Source of the DNA: Chelydra serpentina
Taxonomy: Eukaryota; Chordata; Testudines; Chelydridae
DNA length: 64,000 bases
NCBI GenBank assembly: GCA_037349315.1
Contig: JBAIAC010000030.1
Span: 9,073,501 to 9,137,500, forward strand
Direction of reading: 5' to 3'
Shown here: piece by piece, positions 54,405-64,000 of the stretch
How positions within the stretch are numbered: position 1 is the stretch's first letter
Layout: the number at the start of each line of letters is the position of its first letter
Position numbers and translations under genes: made by a program
Notes under the pieces: model-generated
Seen by the model: only the letters and a program-made list of their open reading frames with translations
What the model was told of the DNA's origin: nothing
Databases searched by the model: none

Positions 54405-56861
54405 ATGCAGAGCTCTCCAGCAGAGGTTACCATGCAATCCCAGAATAGAAAGAGGGCTCCAGCATGGACTGATCGGGAAGTTTTGGATCTGATCGCTGTG
54501 TGGGGAGATGAATCCGTCCTATCCGAGCTCCGATCCAAAAGACGGAATGCAAAAATTTATGAAAAAATATCCAAGGCTATGACGGAGAGAGGATACAGCC
54601 GGGATGCAACGCAGTACCGTGTGAAAATCAAGGAGCTGCGACAGGCGTACCAGAAGACCAAAGAGTCCAACGGACGCTCCGGATCGCAGCCACACACTTG
54701 CCGTTTTTACGAGGCACTGCATGCTATGCTTGGTGGTGCTGCCACCACTACCCCACCAGTGTCCGTGGACTCCGACGACGGGGTCTTATCTACGGCCACG
54801 TCGTCGGAGGTTTTCGCGGATGGTGAAGATGAGGAAGGAGAGGAGGAGGACGAGGCAGTCAACAGCGCTTTCAGTGCTGATTTCCCCGACAGCCAGGATC
54901 TATTCATCACCCTGACTGAGATCCCCTACGAACCCTCCCAAGGCAGCATCCCTGACCAGGAACCAGGCGAAGGATCAGCAGGTCAGTGTTTCAAACATTT
55001 ATTTGGAATACAATAGGCATGGTGTATAAGCACTGTGTTTGTATTGCTTAATTGGCCTTAGGCGCTTCAGTTTTGAGTCGTTTTCCAGTGCAACTACTCG
55101 AAAAGTCTGTCAATATGTATAGGGATAGAGGAGAAATCCCCATCGGAGATCTCCGCGAAGCTCTCCTGGAGGTACAGTGAAAGCTTTTGTATCAGGTTCC
55201 CAGGGAGAGCGGCCTTATTGTCTCCTCCATGGTAGGATACTTTCCCGCGCCATGCAAGCTGCAGGTACTCTGGTATCATTGCCTTGCATAGCATGGCTGC
55301 ATAGGGCCCCGGGGTTTGCTGGCATTGACGCAGCATGCGGTCTTTCTCTGTCTCCGTAATCCTCATCAGAGTGATATCAGTCATGGTGCCCTGGTTTGAA
55401 TGAGTGGTTTTTTTTAGTATAGTGACTTCTTCATTTTCCCTTTAAAGAAAGACACCCGGCAGTTTCCATCCACGCGGGGTGGAGGGAGTTGGGAGGCTAA
55501 CCATTGAAACTTAGTGGTGCGCAGGCAGGGAGAGTTCCCGGGACCGGCCACGCGGAGGGGGGGAAACGGTAGGCGAGCCGTTCAAACAGAGCAGTTCGCG
55601 GGCCCGTACAGTTCCCGGGACCGGCCACGCGGAGCGGGGGGAAGGGTAGGCGAGCCGTTCAAACAGAGCGGTTCACGGGCACGTTCAGTTCCCGGGACCG
55701 GCCACGCGGATGGGGGGGAAGGGTAGGCGAGCCGTTCAAACAGAGCGGTTCGCGGGCACGTTCAGTTCCCGGGACCAGCCACGCGGAGGGGGGGAAGGGT
55801 AGGCGAGCCGTTCAAACAGAGCGGTTCATGGGCACGTTCAGTTCCCAGGACTGGCCACGCGGAGGCGGGGAAGGGTAGGCGAGCCGTTCAAACAGAGCGG
55901 TTCACGGGCACGTTCAGTTCCCGGGACTGGCCACGCGGAGGGGGGGGAAGGGTAGGCAAGCCGTTCAAACAGAGCGGTTCGCGGGCACGTACAGTTCCCG
56001 GGACCAGCCACGCGGAGGGGGGGAAAGGTTTGGCAAGCCGCTGTAGATGAACGGTTAGGGCAGCAGCAGGAACTGGCCGCGGCCAGGAACTGTGAATGAA
56101 ACATGGGAGTAGAGCACTGCTGTGAAGTAAGCTCTCAGCAGTCCAAAGGCACCGGCTTACCATGGTCTCCAGAGAGCAGATTTCCAGTGTCCAGCAACGC
56201 TTGTGGGATCTGTACACCGGGACCCCAGGCACTCAGGATAAAGACATAATATTCGACCTTGTAGTAAGTGGACATGTGATAGGTACTGTGCTTGGTCTTA
56301 TTCACAGGGAAAGAGTATAGGCATTGTTCGGGAAAAAGTATCTTTCTGAGGAATTCACTCCCTTTCTCCCATCCCACAGCTGCGAGTGTCTCCCGCCCTA
56401 CCCGTGGATTACCCTCCCAGAGGCTTGCGCTGATCAGGCGGCGCAAAAAGAGAACCCGGGACGACATGTTCTCTGAATTGATGGTCTGTTCCCGAAAGGA
56501 GGCGGCACAGCGGAAAGAGGACGTCTCAAGGTCCGAGCGAGCAGTCAGCGAACGGGAGCAGAGGGCTGAAGCTCACGAGGACAGGTGGCGGCAGGAAGAC
56601 CAGCAGGCGACTCAAACGCTGCTGGGACTAATGAGGGAGCAAACTGACACGCTCCGGCGCCTGGTAGACGTTCTCCAGGACAGGAGACAGGAGGAAAGAG
56701 CCCCTCTATATGTTATTTCCAACCGCCCTCCCCCGCCACAAAGTCCAATCCCCCCCTCACCCAAAGTCACTAGAACGAGGGGAGGCAGGGGCCGTGGAAA
56801 TAATCACTCCACCCCTGCAGACTGCTCCAGTAGCAGAAGGCTCTCATTCCCAAAACTTTAG
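54405..56861 (+). CDS. Harbinger Myb/SANT-like DNA-binding protein (two exons)
   Basis: The partner protein that in Harbinger systems carries the transposase into the nucleus and binds the element. Exon 1 is 54405-54981 and exon 2 is 56380-56861 (donor GTCAGT, acceptor CCCACAG), joined in phase 1 to give about 352 residues. The trihelix/Myb-like domain spans about residues 17-85 (APAWTDREVLDLIAVWGDE, then IYEKISKAM and KIKELRQAYQK). An acidic stretch follows (GEDEEGEEEDEAV), then a basic RRRKKRTRDDMF segment and a charged helical, probably coiled-coil region. The Met at 54405 is preferred; 54324 and 54432 are alternatives. AATAAA lies at 56940-56945. Confidence 0.85.
55094..55384 (-). CDS. 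Unknown 96-residue reading frame inside the Harbinger intron
   Basis: I do not recognise this protein. It runs opposite to the Myb-like gene and lies within its intron. The composition is balanced: an N-terminal charged helix (ITETEKDRMLRQCQQ), a hydrophobic middle (YAAMLCKAMIPEYLQLAW) and an acidic end (SDGDFSSIPIHIDRLF). It does not look like low-complexity shadow sequence. It might be a third transposon protein, a decayed or captured exon, or chance. Confidence 0.35.
   Translation of the reverse strand: MTDITLMRITETEKDRMLRQCQQTPGPYAAMLCKAMIPEYLQLAWRGKVSYHGGDNKAALPGNLIQKLSLYLQESFAEISDGDFSSIPIHIDRLFE
55524..56040 (+). repeat. Minisatellite, about 76-bp unit, seven copies
   Basis: GC-rich tandem units, each with GTTCCCGGGACCGGCCACGC, a G-rich run and GCCGTTCAAACAGAGCGGTT, begin near 55535, 55611, 55688, 55764, 55839, 55915 and 55992. 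They lie in the intron of the transposon's Myb-like gene; unit lengths vary mainly in the G run. Confidence 0.9.
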
Positions 56862-57633
56862 ATGGGTCCTTTCCTTCCCTCCAACCGCACCCCACAACAG
56901 TTCCCTGCCCAGGTTTCATCTAAAAAATATGCTCCCCTTAATAAAAATGTTTGTTTTGTACAGTGCTGTTTCCCTGACTTTCTTTCACAGGACGGTTTGG
57001 TTTTGGGGGAGTGGGTAAGGGGGTCTGTAATTGGAGAAAACAGGCGCCTGAACCAGGGTACAGACAGGGGGAAAGGTTCAACATAAACTCACACTCACAT
57101 TGCGTGCACTGGGCACAGTTGTCATTCTGGGAGGGGGTTTTCATGTTCTGTATGGGCGGGGGGGCTCTGTGACTTTCTGGTGGGGGAGGGTGGCTGCAGA
57201 TCTTTTGCGACCGGCGATAGCCTGCATGACAGATCCATGCAGCAGGGGATCTGTGGCCGCAATCCATGGCCAAAAAGTCACACAGGCCCCACCACACACA
57301 GTTGCGAATAGGAGGGGTTGCTGGCTCCCTTTAAACAAGCAGTCCAGCACTGCGGACTGCTCTGGGAGCAGGAGCATGTCATGTCATTCCCGAGTTTGGA
57401 AGCGTACTTTCCAACACTCCATCCGCTCCCCAACCGCGGTATGCGCCCCAGGTTAAACCCTTAACCGAGAAATCATTAATAAAGACAGTTTTAATAAACA
57501 ATTTTTCCTTTATTATACTTTTAAAGCGTTGAATGAAGGGAGGGAAGGGGGTTAGTAATTGGAGAGGATAGGCAACAGAAACTGGGTAAAGAAACGGGGG
57601 CAGGTTGAGCTTCTGTTTAAACAAGCGTAACAG

Positions 57634-58917
57634 TCACTGGTTACCCTGCTCGCTCTGGAAGCTAGCTTTCAAAGCTTCCCGGATTCGCAGCGCGTCCCGC
57701 TGTGATCTTCTAATCGCCCTGGTGTCCGGCTGTGGGTAATCAGCAGCCAGGCGATTTGCCTCAACCTCCCAGCCCACCATAAACGTCTCCCCCTTGCTCT
57801 CACAGAGATTGTGGAGCACACAGCACGCTGCAATCACAATGGGGATATTTGTTTGGCTGAGATCGGCGCGAGTAAGTAAGCTTCTCCAATGCCCTTTCAG
57901 ACGGCCAAAAGCACACTCCACCACCATTCTGCACTTGCTCAGCCGGTAGTTGAAGAGCTCCTTTTCAGTGTCCAGGGCTCCTGTGTATGGCTTCATGAGC
58001 CAGGGCATTAGCGGGTAGGCTGGGTCCCCGAGGATCACTATAGGCATCTCCACATCCCCAACAGTGATTTTGCGGTCCGGGAAATAAACACCCTCTTGCA
58101 GCCGTCTAAACAGACCAGAGTTTTTGAAAACACGAGCATCATGAACCTTGCCCAGCCATCCGACACTGATGTTGGTAAAACGTCCTTTGTGGTCCACTAG
58201 TGCTTGCAGCACCATAGAAAAATAGCCCTTTCGGTTAATGTACTGGCTGCCCTGGTGGTCCGGTCCCAGGATAGGGATGTGTGTCCCATCAATAGCCCCG
58301 CCGCAGTTTGGGAATCCCATAGTGGAAAAGCCATCTATGATAACCTGCACGTCTCCAAGGGTCACTACCTTTGAGAGCAGCAGGTCAATGATTGCATGGG
58401 CTACCTGCATCACAGCAACCCCCACGGTAGACTTGCCCACTCCAAATTGATTCGCGACTGACCGGTAGCTGTCAGGAGTTGCAAGCTTCCACAGGGCTAT
58501 GGCCACTCGCTTCTGGATAGTCAGGGCTGCTCGCATCCGGGTGTCTTTGCGCTTCAGGGCAGGGGACAGCAACTCACAAAGTTCCAGGAAAGTGCCCTTA
58601 CGCATCCGAAAGTTTCGCAGCCACTGGGATTCATCCCAGACCTGCAGCACTATGCGGTCCCACCAGTCAGTGCTTGTTTCCCTTGCCCAGAATCGCCGTT
58701 CCACAGGATCAACGTGCCCCATTGCCACCATGATTTCTACGGGCTGGGGTCCCGTGCTTTGCGAGAGGTCTGTGCCCCTCTCAGAGTTCATGTCCTCCCG
58801 GAGCTTCCATTGCCTCCTCGCCCGGTTTCTCTGCATCTGCCTCTGGAAAAGGTGGACGATAAGGCGCGAGGTGTTGACAACGGACAGAACAGCAGCGATA
58901 ATCGCGGAGGGCTCCAT
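57634..58917 (-). CDS. Harbinger transposase (HARBI1-like DDE nuclease)
   Basis: 427 residues that would cut and rejoin the element at its ends, working in the nucleus with the Myb-like partner. A helix-turn-helix-like segment (SYRSVANQFGVGKSTVG) lies at about residues 150-166. The DDE_Tnp_4 core follows: Asp 210 in GAIDGTH, Asp 298 in GDPAYP and Glu 334 in VVECAFGRLK. HNLCE at about 369-373 is also typical. The length and motif order fit a full Harbinger transposase, with no stop or frameshift. The start chosen is the first Met, about 370 bases inside the right terminal repeat. It could instead be a domesticated HARBI1-like gene, but the flanking terminal repeats and target duplications show it is still within a transposon. 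Confidence 0.95.
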   Translation of the reverse strand: MEPSAIIAAVLSVVNTSRLIVHLFQRQMQRNRARRQWKLREDMNSERGTDLSQSTGPQPVEIMVAMGHVDPVERRFWARETSTDWWDRIVLQVWDESQWLRNFRMRKGTFLELCELLSPALKRKDTRMRAALTIQKRVAIALWKLATPDSYRSVANQFGVGKSTVGVAVMQVAHAIIDLLLSKVVTLGDVQVIIDGFSTMGFPNCGGAIDGTHIPILGPDHQGSQYINRKGYFSMVLQALVDHKGRFTNISVGWLGKVHDARVFKNSGLFRRLQEGVYFPDRKITVGDVEMPIVILGDPAYPLMPWLMKPYTGALDTEKELFNYRLSKCRMVVECAFGRLKGHWRSLLTRADLSQTNIPIVIAACCVLHNLCESKGETFMVGWEVEANRLAADYPQPDTRAIRRSQRDALRIREALKASFQSEQGNQ

Positions 58918-59445
58918 GCTCGCTGTCCTGTGGCGTCCGAGCTGTCAAACACCGGAAAAGGGCGCGAATTAATTGCCCGCTGGCGCTTTCACGTAGGGAG
59001 TGTGGGTCGAATGACGACATTTACCTATAACCACCCTCGACACATTTTTGGCCCCAGAAGGCACTGGGGGCTACACCCAGAATTCCAGTGGGCAGCGGGG
59101 ACTGCAGGAACTGTGGGATAGCTACCCACAGTGCACCACTTGCAATGTCGACGCTTGCCCCGTTACTGTGGACTCACAAATTCGATTTAATGTCCTTGCT
59201 GTGGATTCGCACGATCGACTTTGCAATATCGGTTTCACAAGTTCGGTTTAAGAAAAATCGAACTAGTCTCGTAGTGTAGACATACCCTTAGAGTTACGTA
59301 CAGTTAAAGTCACTCTCTGTTTGGAGTCTATTTTCTTTTAAGTCATACTGGTAGACGGTAAGAAGGGTAAGCAGGCGGTTTTAGTGCTTAAACACCCGCG
59401 TCAATGTTGACATGAACCTCAGATGTGAAAAGTCTATTTTTTGTA

Positions 59446-59556
59446 CTACCGTAGTGCCCAGAATTCTGTTATGGAGCAGGACCCGACTGTGCTAGGTGCT
59501 GTACAAATACAGAACAAAAACCTGGCCCCCTGCCCGAGGGAGCTTACAAGCTAAGT
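59446..59556 (+). repeat. Ancient dispersed repeat fragment (CTGTACAAA family)
   Basis: The best preserved copy of the family: TAGTGCCCAGAATTC, TGTGCTAGGTGCTGTACAAA and GAGCTTACAAGCTAAGTAG. Confidence 0.45.
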
Positions 59557-61312
59557 AGCAGCTGTTCATTCCTGACTGTCCTTGACCAAAGACTATGAAT
59601 CGCCTGGCTATGGAGTGGCATTCAGGCCTGGAGAAGTCTGTGGATCAAGGAGAAAACTTTAGCTTGCCCCTCTGAATCCAGCTTGTTTCCTCAGTCCCTG
59701 CCATAGTGGGACAGAGGGGATTGACAGGGCCCGGGGAGCTAGATAATGCAGTCAGGCAAGTGAGTCCAGCTGCTCACACATCCACAATGCCCAGCAGTGC
59801 GATTACCCCCTTGGGAATAGTGAGGCAATGGCCATTTGGAGATGGATGCAACTCAGGAGTACAGAGACAGAAGCAAGCATGTGTCAGTCAGTCAGGCTGA
59901 AGCAAGCACAGAATGAACCGAAAGCATATTGTGTCAGCCGTTCAAGAGGTGAACCCAGATGCATTTCCAAAGCAGCAGGTGGGAAAAGAACCACAACCTT
60001 GGAAATGCAACACAGATGTCAAAACACCGAGAGCATTATCAGGGATTGCTGCCATCCTGTTACCCTGGACTTCAAGAGCAACACATCTGTTTTCTTTCCA
60101 AATGTGAATTTACATAACCTGTTTTCCTTTTCCTATTTGCACCTGGGATTTGTTGTTGCCGTGTATGTTGTATGTCCCCCCTCTAGTGGCCGGTTCACAG
60201 GACAGCCTCCTACTGTCCCTGCTAACCGTGTCAGTCTTTTAGCTTAAGTGACAGAGACCCATGCTTGTAGTGCGGGCACACCTGGGTTCTGGCCCCATTG
60301 ATCACCCACAGGGAGGGAGATTGTTACACACAGTTTACTCAAAATATCTGTTATTCTGTGTTTTTCAACGTGCCCTTGAAGCTACTAAGAGACACCATGA
60401 AGGATCATGGGCCCCCACCATTTGACGTACCTTTATTTTCTTTTAGCTACAAAGTTCATCTTATTCTTTGTAGCTGCCAGTTTGCTTCAAACGTTCCTAT
60501 GTGGTCTCTTCTAAAAAAGAAGAAGTGCGAGTGCCAGCCTCCCACGATAGCAAATCATTGCTAGGGTGTGGGAATCAGGAAGGAAAGACATTTGAGTTTC
60601 AAGGGGCTGCATTAAATGAAAAAGGAAAAATGAAGGCGTAGCCTGAAGAATTGGAATTATTTGCTGTAAATTCATTTTTTCTATATTTGAAAAATCAGCT
60701 GACTGTTCCTAGCAACAGGCAAGCGGCAGCACCTGCTTGTAGCGACCAGCTGAAGCGTCAAAATAATTCAGTGAACAGTGGCTGCAGTCAACAGTCCCTG
60801 GTAGCAGCTCCCTGAGGAAGGGGCTTATGTCCATTTCCAAAACTTTAAATAAAAAGAATTGGTTGCTGAGGAAGATCTATGATTCTATGGAGAAGCTAGG
60901 GATGTTTTGGGATCACATCACTGAGATATAAGGACAATGGAACAGAAAGTGCCTAGGAGGCCTGAGGGTTTAAAAACATTTTTTTTACCCTACAAGGGCT
61001 ATTGGGCACCATGTAGCCCATGAGTGCTGGAGTAGAACATTTCTTGGCCTGTACCCCATTTCTGGGCATGAACCCTCTGATCACTACTTGAGCCATGCTC
61101 CTAGGGTCTATTGTCTAGTCCTGTCTATTGTGCACAGGGCTCCGTCACAAGGTGCATCACACATTCACACAAGGGAGTAAGCGTATAGGATACCCACCTA
61201 TGCAGTGCATCGTTGGTCTGTATATGGGGGGCAAGGGAGGGAGAGCAACTGCTAGCACCCCTCCCCACACAGGCAGGCAGGAGCAGGCAGATCTTTGGCT
61301 CCACCCCATTAA
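59557..61312. other. Intergenic DNA right of the Harbinger element
   Basis: Nothing coding or structured could be supported here. Confidence 0.45.
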
Positions 61313-61495
61313 CATAGAATCATAGAATATCAGGGTTGGAAGGGACCTCAGGAGGTCATCTAGTCCAACCCCCTGCTCAAAGCAGGACCAATCCCCAATT
61401 TTTCCCCCAGATCCCTAAATGGCCCCCTCAAGGATTGAACTCACAACCCTGGGTTTAGCAGGCCAGTGCTCAAACCACTGAGCTATCCCTCCCCC
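61313..61495 (-). mobile_element. Turtle-type tRNA-derived SINE with CR1-like tail (Cry I-like)
   Basis: Read on the minus strand it starts with a tRNA-like head carrying an A box (TAGCTCAGTGG, 61475-61485) and a B box within 61432-61448. It ends with GGTTGGACTAGATGACCTCC and the repeated CTATGATTCTATG typical of CR1 3' tails. This head-tail combination is known from cryptodiran turtles, so it is the best organism marker in the window. Confidence 0.85.
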
Positions 61496-61498
61496 AGG

Positions 61499-61545
61499 GA
61501 TCCTGGTCAGCACAGCTATCCTGGTCAGCACAGCTATCCTGGTAT
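61499..61545 (+). repeat. Short tandem duplication, about 21-bp unit
   Basis: The unit TCCTGGTCAGCACAGCTA occurs twice in tandem with a partial third copy, directly beside the SINE. Confidence 0.7.
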
Positions 61546-63013
61546 GGAGGAGGCAGTAGACGACATCACCTTAAGGTTTCCTCATGGGGAAGCATAACTA
61601 TGGGCTGCCACCTATACAGGGCTTGCGTCGAGGTCACAATTGAGCCCACTGAGTGTGGGGGGAACTGAAATGGGTTTCCTCTCAATACATATCTTGGGGG
61701 CACAATCTGTGTCATATTCCTGCACCTAAAACGGGCTTAATTTCAAAGTGCTGAGCCAGCTCCCATTGGCTTTCGAGTGTTTTTAAGCCACGTACTCTGA
61801 CAGTGCTTTATAGCCAACTCACAGCCTTATCCAGCGTCCATTGAAGTCAATGGAAAGATTCCTATGGACTACAACAGGCTTTGGATCAGGCTTCTTGCTT
61901 AAGATGAACGGGATGGGAACAGACTGGGCTGACAACAGTGAAAGGCACCGTACCAGAAAACAAGATGCTCCGAACATCTGCTAACTTGGATTGAAGAGTC
62001 AATGAGCTCTCTGTTCGGTGGCTCTGTACACCTTGACATTTTACTAATTGCTTCAACATTTCAATGCCGAACCCTTTCAAATCCTCATGTGCTTTCGAAA
62101 GGGCTGCTGTCAGCCTCATTACAGTTGCACATAGAGTCCTTGGTTTCTTTTTCCGGACTCTCTTCTGCGCATTCAGCTGCTTCTTATACACCATCTGCCT
62201 TTGGACTAGGCTCTGGTTTGCATGAAACACTCTACTGGTGCAATAAGAACTCTACTGGTGCTCAGAAGATTTAAGAAAAATGAGCCACCAATAGAAAGAA
62301 GCAACTTGGTTTTGATTGTTCGCTGGCTACGTTCGTTTCAGAGCTCAGCATCCGTTCTGCGATCATCCAAGTTGTTCCAGGGTCCTTTTGATTTCATTCG
62401 GGGAGAATGAGCGAGAACACTGCTGCAGGTTGATGTATGACACAGGTGAGATAAATCAAGCGGTGAATGGCTACAGCGGAAATAGATCGGATAGCAGCTG
62501 TCCATTTATTTGGCTGCGGGCTGGCTTTGAATGTGTTTGGTGTGTAAATCAGGGACTGTTAACATATTCAGCCGGATTTCACAAGCCTGCCACGTTCGGT
62601 GCCCACGCAAAGCTAATAATAGTAAGAGTCATTGAAAAGCCTTGGGCAGTCAGTCTTCCCAAAGCAGATGTTTCACCGCAGAGTCCCCTTTGGTTCTACT
62701 GATAGGCTGTAGCATGTTTTACAGATACCTTGCTTTTGCCCAGAGCACGCTCAGTTCATGGTGATTGACAATAGGTTTAGAAACGCAATCAACGCACTTA
62801 ACGGAAAATAAATGCAAGGCGGGTAGAAAGCAGACAAGCAGATGGGTGGGTCTACAGGTGATTTACATGTTTAAAGGCCTGAGGTGCTGAGAACTCACAG
62901 CTCCCATAGGTGGGAACTTCATTTGTATCCATGCCTGAACTGTTAAAAGCACTCAGACTGGCCAAGACACTGCTGCAGGCATCTAAGGGGTTGAGCATGC
63001 TGCTTTGCAAAGA
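61546..63013. other. Intergenic DNA between SINE and Penelope-like pair
   Basis: Only a degenerate TCCATTGAAGTCAATGG motif near 61840 was noticed. The frame on the minus strand at 61886-62230 has no recognisable domain. Confidence 0.4.
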
Positions 63014-63240
63014 ATCAGAGGGGTAGCTGTGTTAGTCTGGATCTGTAAAAGCGGCAAAGAGTCCTGTGGCACCTTATAGACTAACAGACGTATTGGAGCA
63101 TAAGCTTTCATGGGTGAATACCCACTTCTTCAGACACCTGCATCTGAAGAAGTGGGTATTCACCCACGAAAGCTTATGCTCCAGCTTATGCTCCAATACA
63201 TCTGTTAGTCTATAAGGTGCCACAGGACTTTTTGCCGCTC
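63014..63240. mobile_element. Penelope-like terminal fragment, head-to-head inverted pair
   Basis: Two opposed copies meet at about 63138, between imperfect 10-bp duplications (CTTTGCAAAG before, CTTTACAAAA after). A 12-bp segment (AGCTTATGCTCC) is locally duplicated in the right arm (about 63171-63194). Hammerhead-like cores are intact in both arms. Confidence 0.7.
63141..63185 (+). ncRNA. Hammerhead-ribozyme-like core in Penelope-like fragment
   Basis: CTGAAGA (63144-63150), one extra A, a 6-bp hairpin (GTGGGT/ACCCAC), GAAA (63168-63171), a 2-bp stem closed over UUAU, then UC. This matches the conserved core order of a hammerhead. Stem I pairing is not evident, so activity is uncertain. 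Confidence 0.4.
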
Positions 63241-64000
63241 CTTTACAAAATTACTGTGGACCAGAATATTGCTCTTCTCGTTGGTGCTCATCACCAGGCT
63301 CTCCAACTGCCACAGATATGCTTGTAGTTAGACCACCAATAACCATCTCATGGTTACCCTGTGCGCTCCCTTGCCCCATCCTCTACCCATTTTCTCTCAT
63401 CGGCAACCTATTTACATTGTAAGCTTGTCACCGGGGAAATGCGTTGGTGGGCCAGGATGACATGACCACCACAGAAGTGGGGGAGGGGAAGGAAGCCAGA
63501 GAACTTACCAATTCTTAGGAGAGGCTGTCCATAAAATACAAAACATTTCTGGTGATTTTCAAGCCTCACCTACCCCTTGATACATTGAAACGAACACACA
63601 AAATCAAAGACCCACCCATCCCCTAATGCATTACATCGTTATGGGCAGCCCCTATATCCATGTCTATTTTATCCCCATCTGCACTCATTTACGTATAGTC
63701 TCATTTCCTCACCAATCTCCATGCTCTGTGAGCCCAGTGCGTGTATGTGTGTTCAAAGCCTTTTTCCTCTCCAAAAAGTCCAAAGTCTTTATACAAAGGC
63801 AGGCCCCAGCCTACACCCAGATACTCCCAAATTCAGTAACTTCTTTTCCAGTTGCATCTCCTCAGACGCTGATCTGGTACAGTCTTTAAAGCTCCCCTCT
63901 CTGGAGCTATTTCCTTCAGTAACCTCCCCTTCTTTGGCATTATTTCTTTTACTTCGGATGAGCTGGATCTGACTTATATAGGTCCCAAACCCTTCCACTC
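63241..64000. other. Intergenic DNA at right edge
   Basis: No exon, repeat border or RNA gene was recognised. In human the next gene after PLEKHS1 is DCLRE1A on the opposite strand; no part of it is visible. Confidence 0.4.

Larger units (their letters stand above)
54017..59287. mobile_element. Autonomous PIF/Harbinger DNA transposon
   Basis: A 5.27-kb element bounded by TTA target duplications (54014-54016 and 59288-59290) and imperfect terminal inverted repeats (GGCCTGGTCTAGACTA on the left, GGGTATGTCTACACTA read inward from the right). It carries the two genes diagnostic of the superfamily: a DDE transposase on the minus strand and a Myb/SANT-like DNA-binding protein on the plus strand. 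They converge, with poly(A) signals at 57509-57514 (minus) and 56940-56945 (plus). Both frames are intact. A minisatellite and a third reading frame sit inside the intron of the Myb-like gene. Confidence 0.95.

Noticed and set aside
55524..56040. Regular repeats resembling a CRISPR array
   Set aside because: Units are contiguous without unique spacers, in vertebrate DNA inside a transposon; a minisatellite.
61432..61495. tRNA gene on the minus strand
   Set aside because: A and B boxes belong to the tRNA-derived head of a SINE; no complete cloverleaf was found.

Overview
The window is nuclear DNA of a vertebrate, most likely a cryptodiran turtle. Two interrupted genes with GT-AG introns and no operon structure show that it is vertebrate. 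The turtle call rests on repeat content: a tRNA-derived SINE with a CR1-type 3' tail (61313-61495, minus), several CR1 LINE pieces, GC-rich hAT-type short elements, Harbinger elements and Penelope-like terminal fragments. The species cannot be named from the sequence.

Two host genes lie on the plus strand in the same order and orientation as in human 10q25. The first is caspase-7 (coding exons 7709-12931, 3' UTR to about 15105); its N-terminal coding exon(s) were not found here. The second is PLEKHS1 (13 coding exons, 26716-46419). Its exons join with consistent phases into a 465-codon reading frame with an N-terminal PH domain and a C-terminal segment that reads like a PDZ domain. The remaining sequence is introns, intergenic DNA and mobile elements.

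Layout: 1-7708, repeat-rich DNA upstream of the first recognisable caspase-7 exon (hAT elements 3145-3402, 4947-5258 and 5564-6829; Harbinger MITE 4085-4380). 7709-15105, caspase-7. 16033-22459, a complete but env-less endogenous retrovirus with 351-bp LTRs that differ by one base by eye, 4-bp target duplications, a broken gag and an intact pol reached through an in-frame UGA. 22460-26700, intergenic with a CR1 piece. 26701-46419, PLEKHS1, with introns holding a 1.2-kb solo LTR, hAT and Harbinger MITEs, CR1 and several Penelope-like fragments. 46420-54013, PLEKHS1 3' side and repeats. 54017-59287, an autonomous PIF/Harbinger DNA transposon with an apparently intact DDE transposase on the minus strand and a two-exon Myb/SANT-like protein on the plus strand. 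59291-64000, intergenic with the SINE and a head-to-head Penelope-like pair.

The most notable items are the intact Harbinger transposon with an unexplained third reading frame in its intron, the very young retrovirus, and hammerhead-ribozyme-like cores recurring in the Penelope-like fragments. No element was compared with a database; family names come from motifs, terminal repeats and target duplications visible in the sequence.
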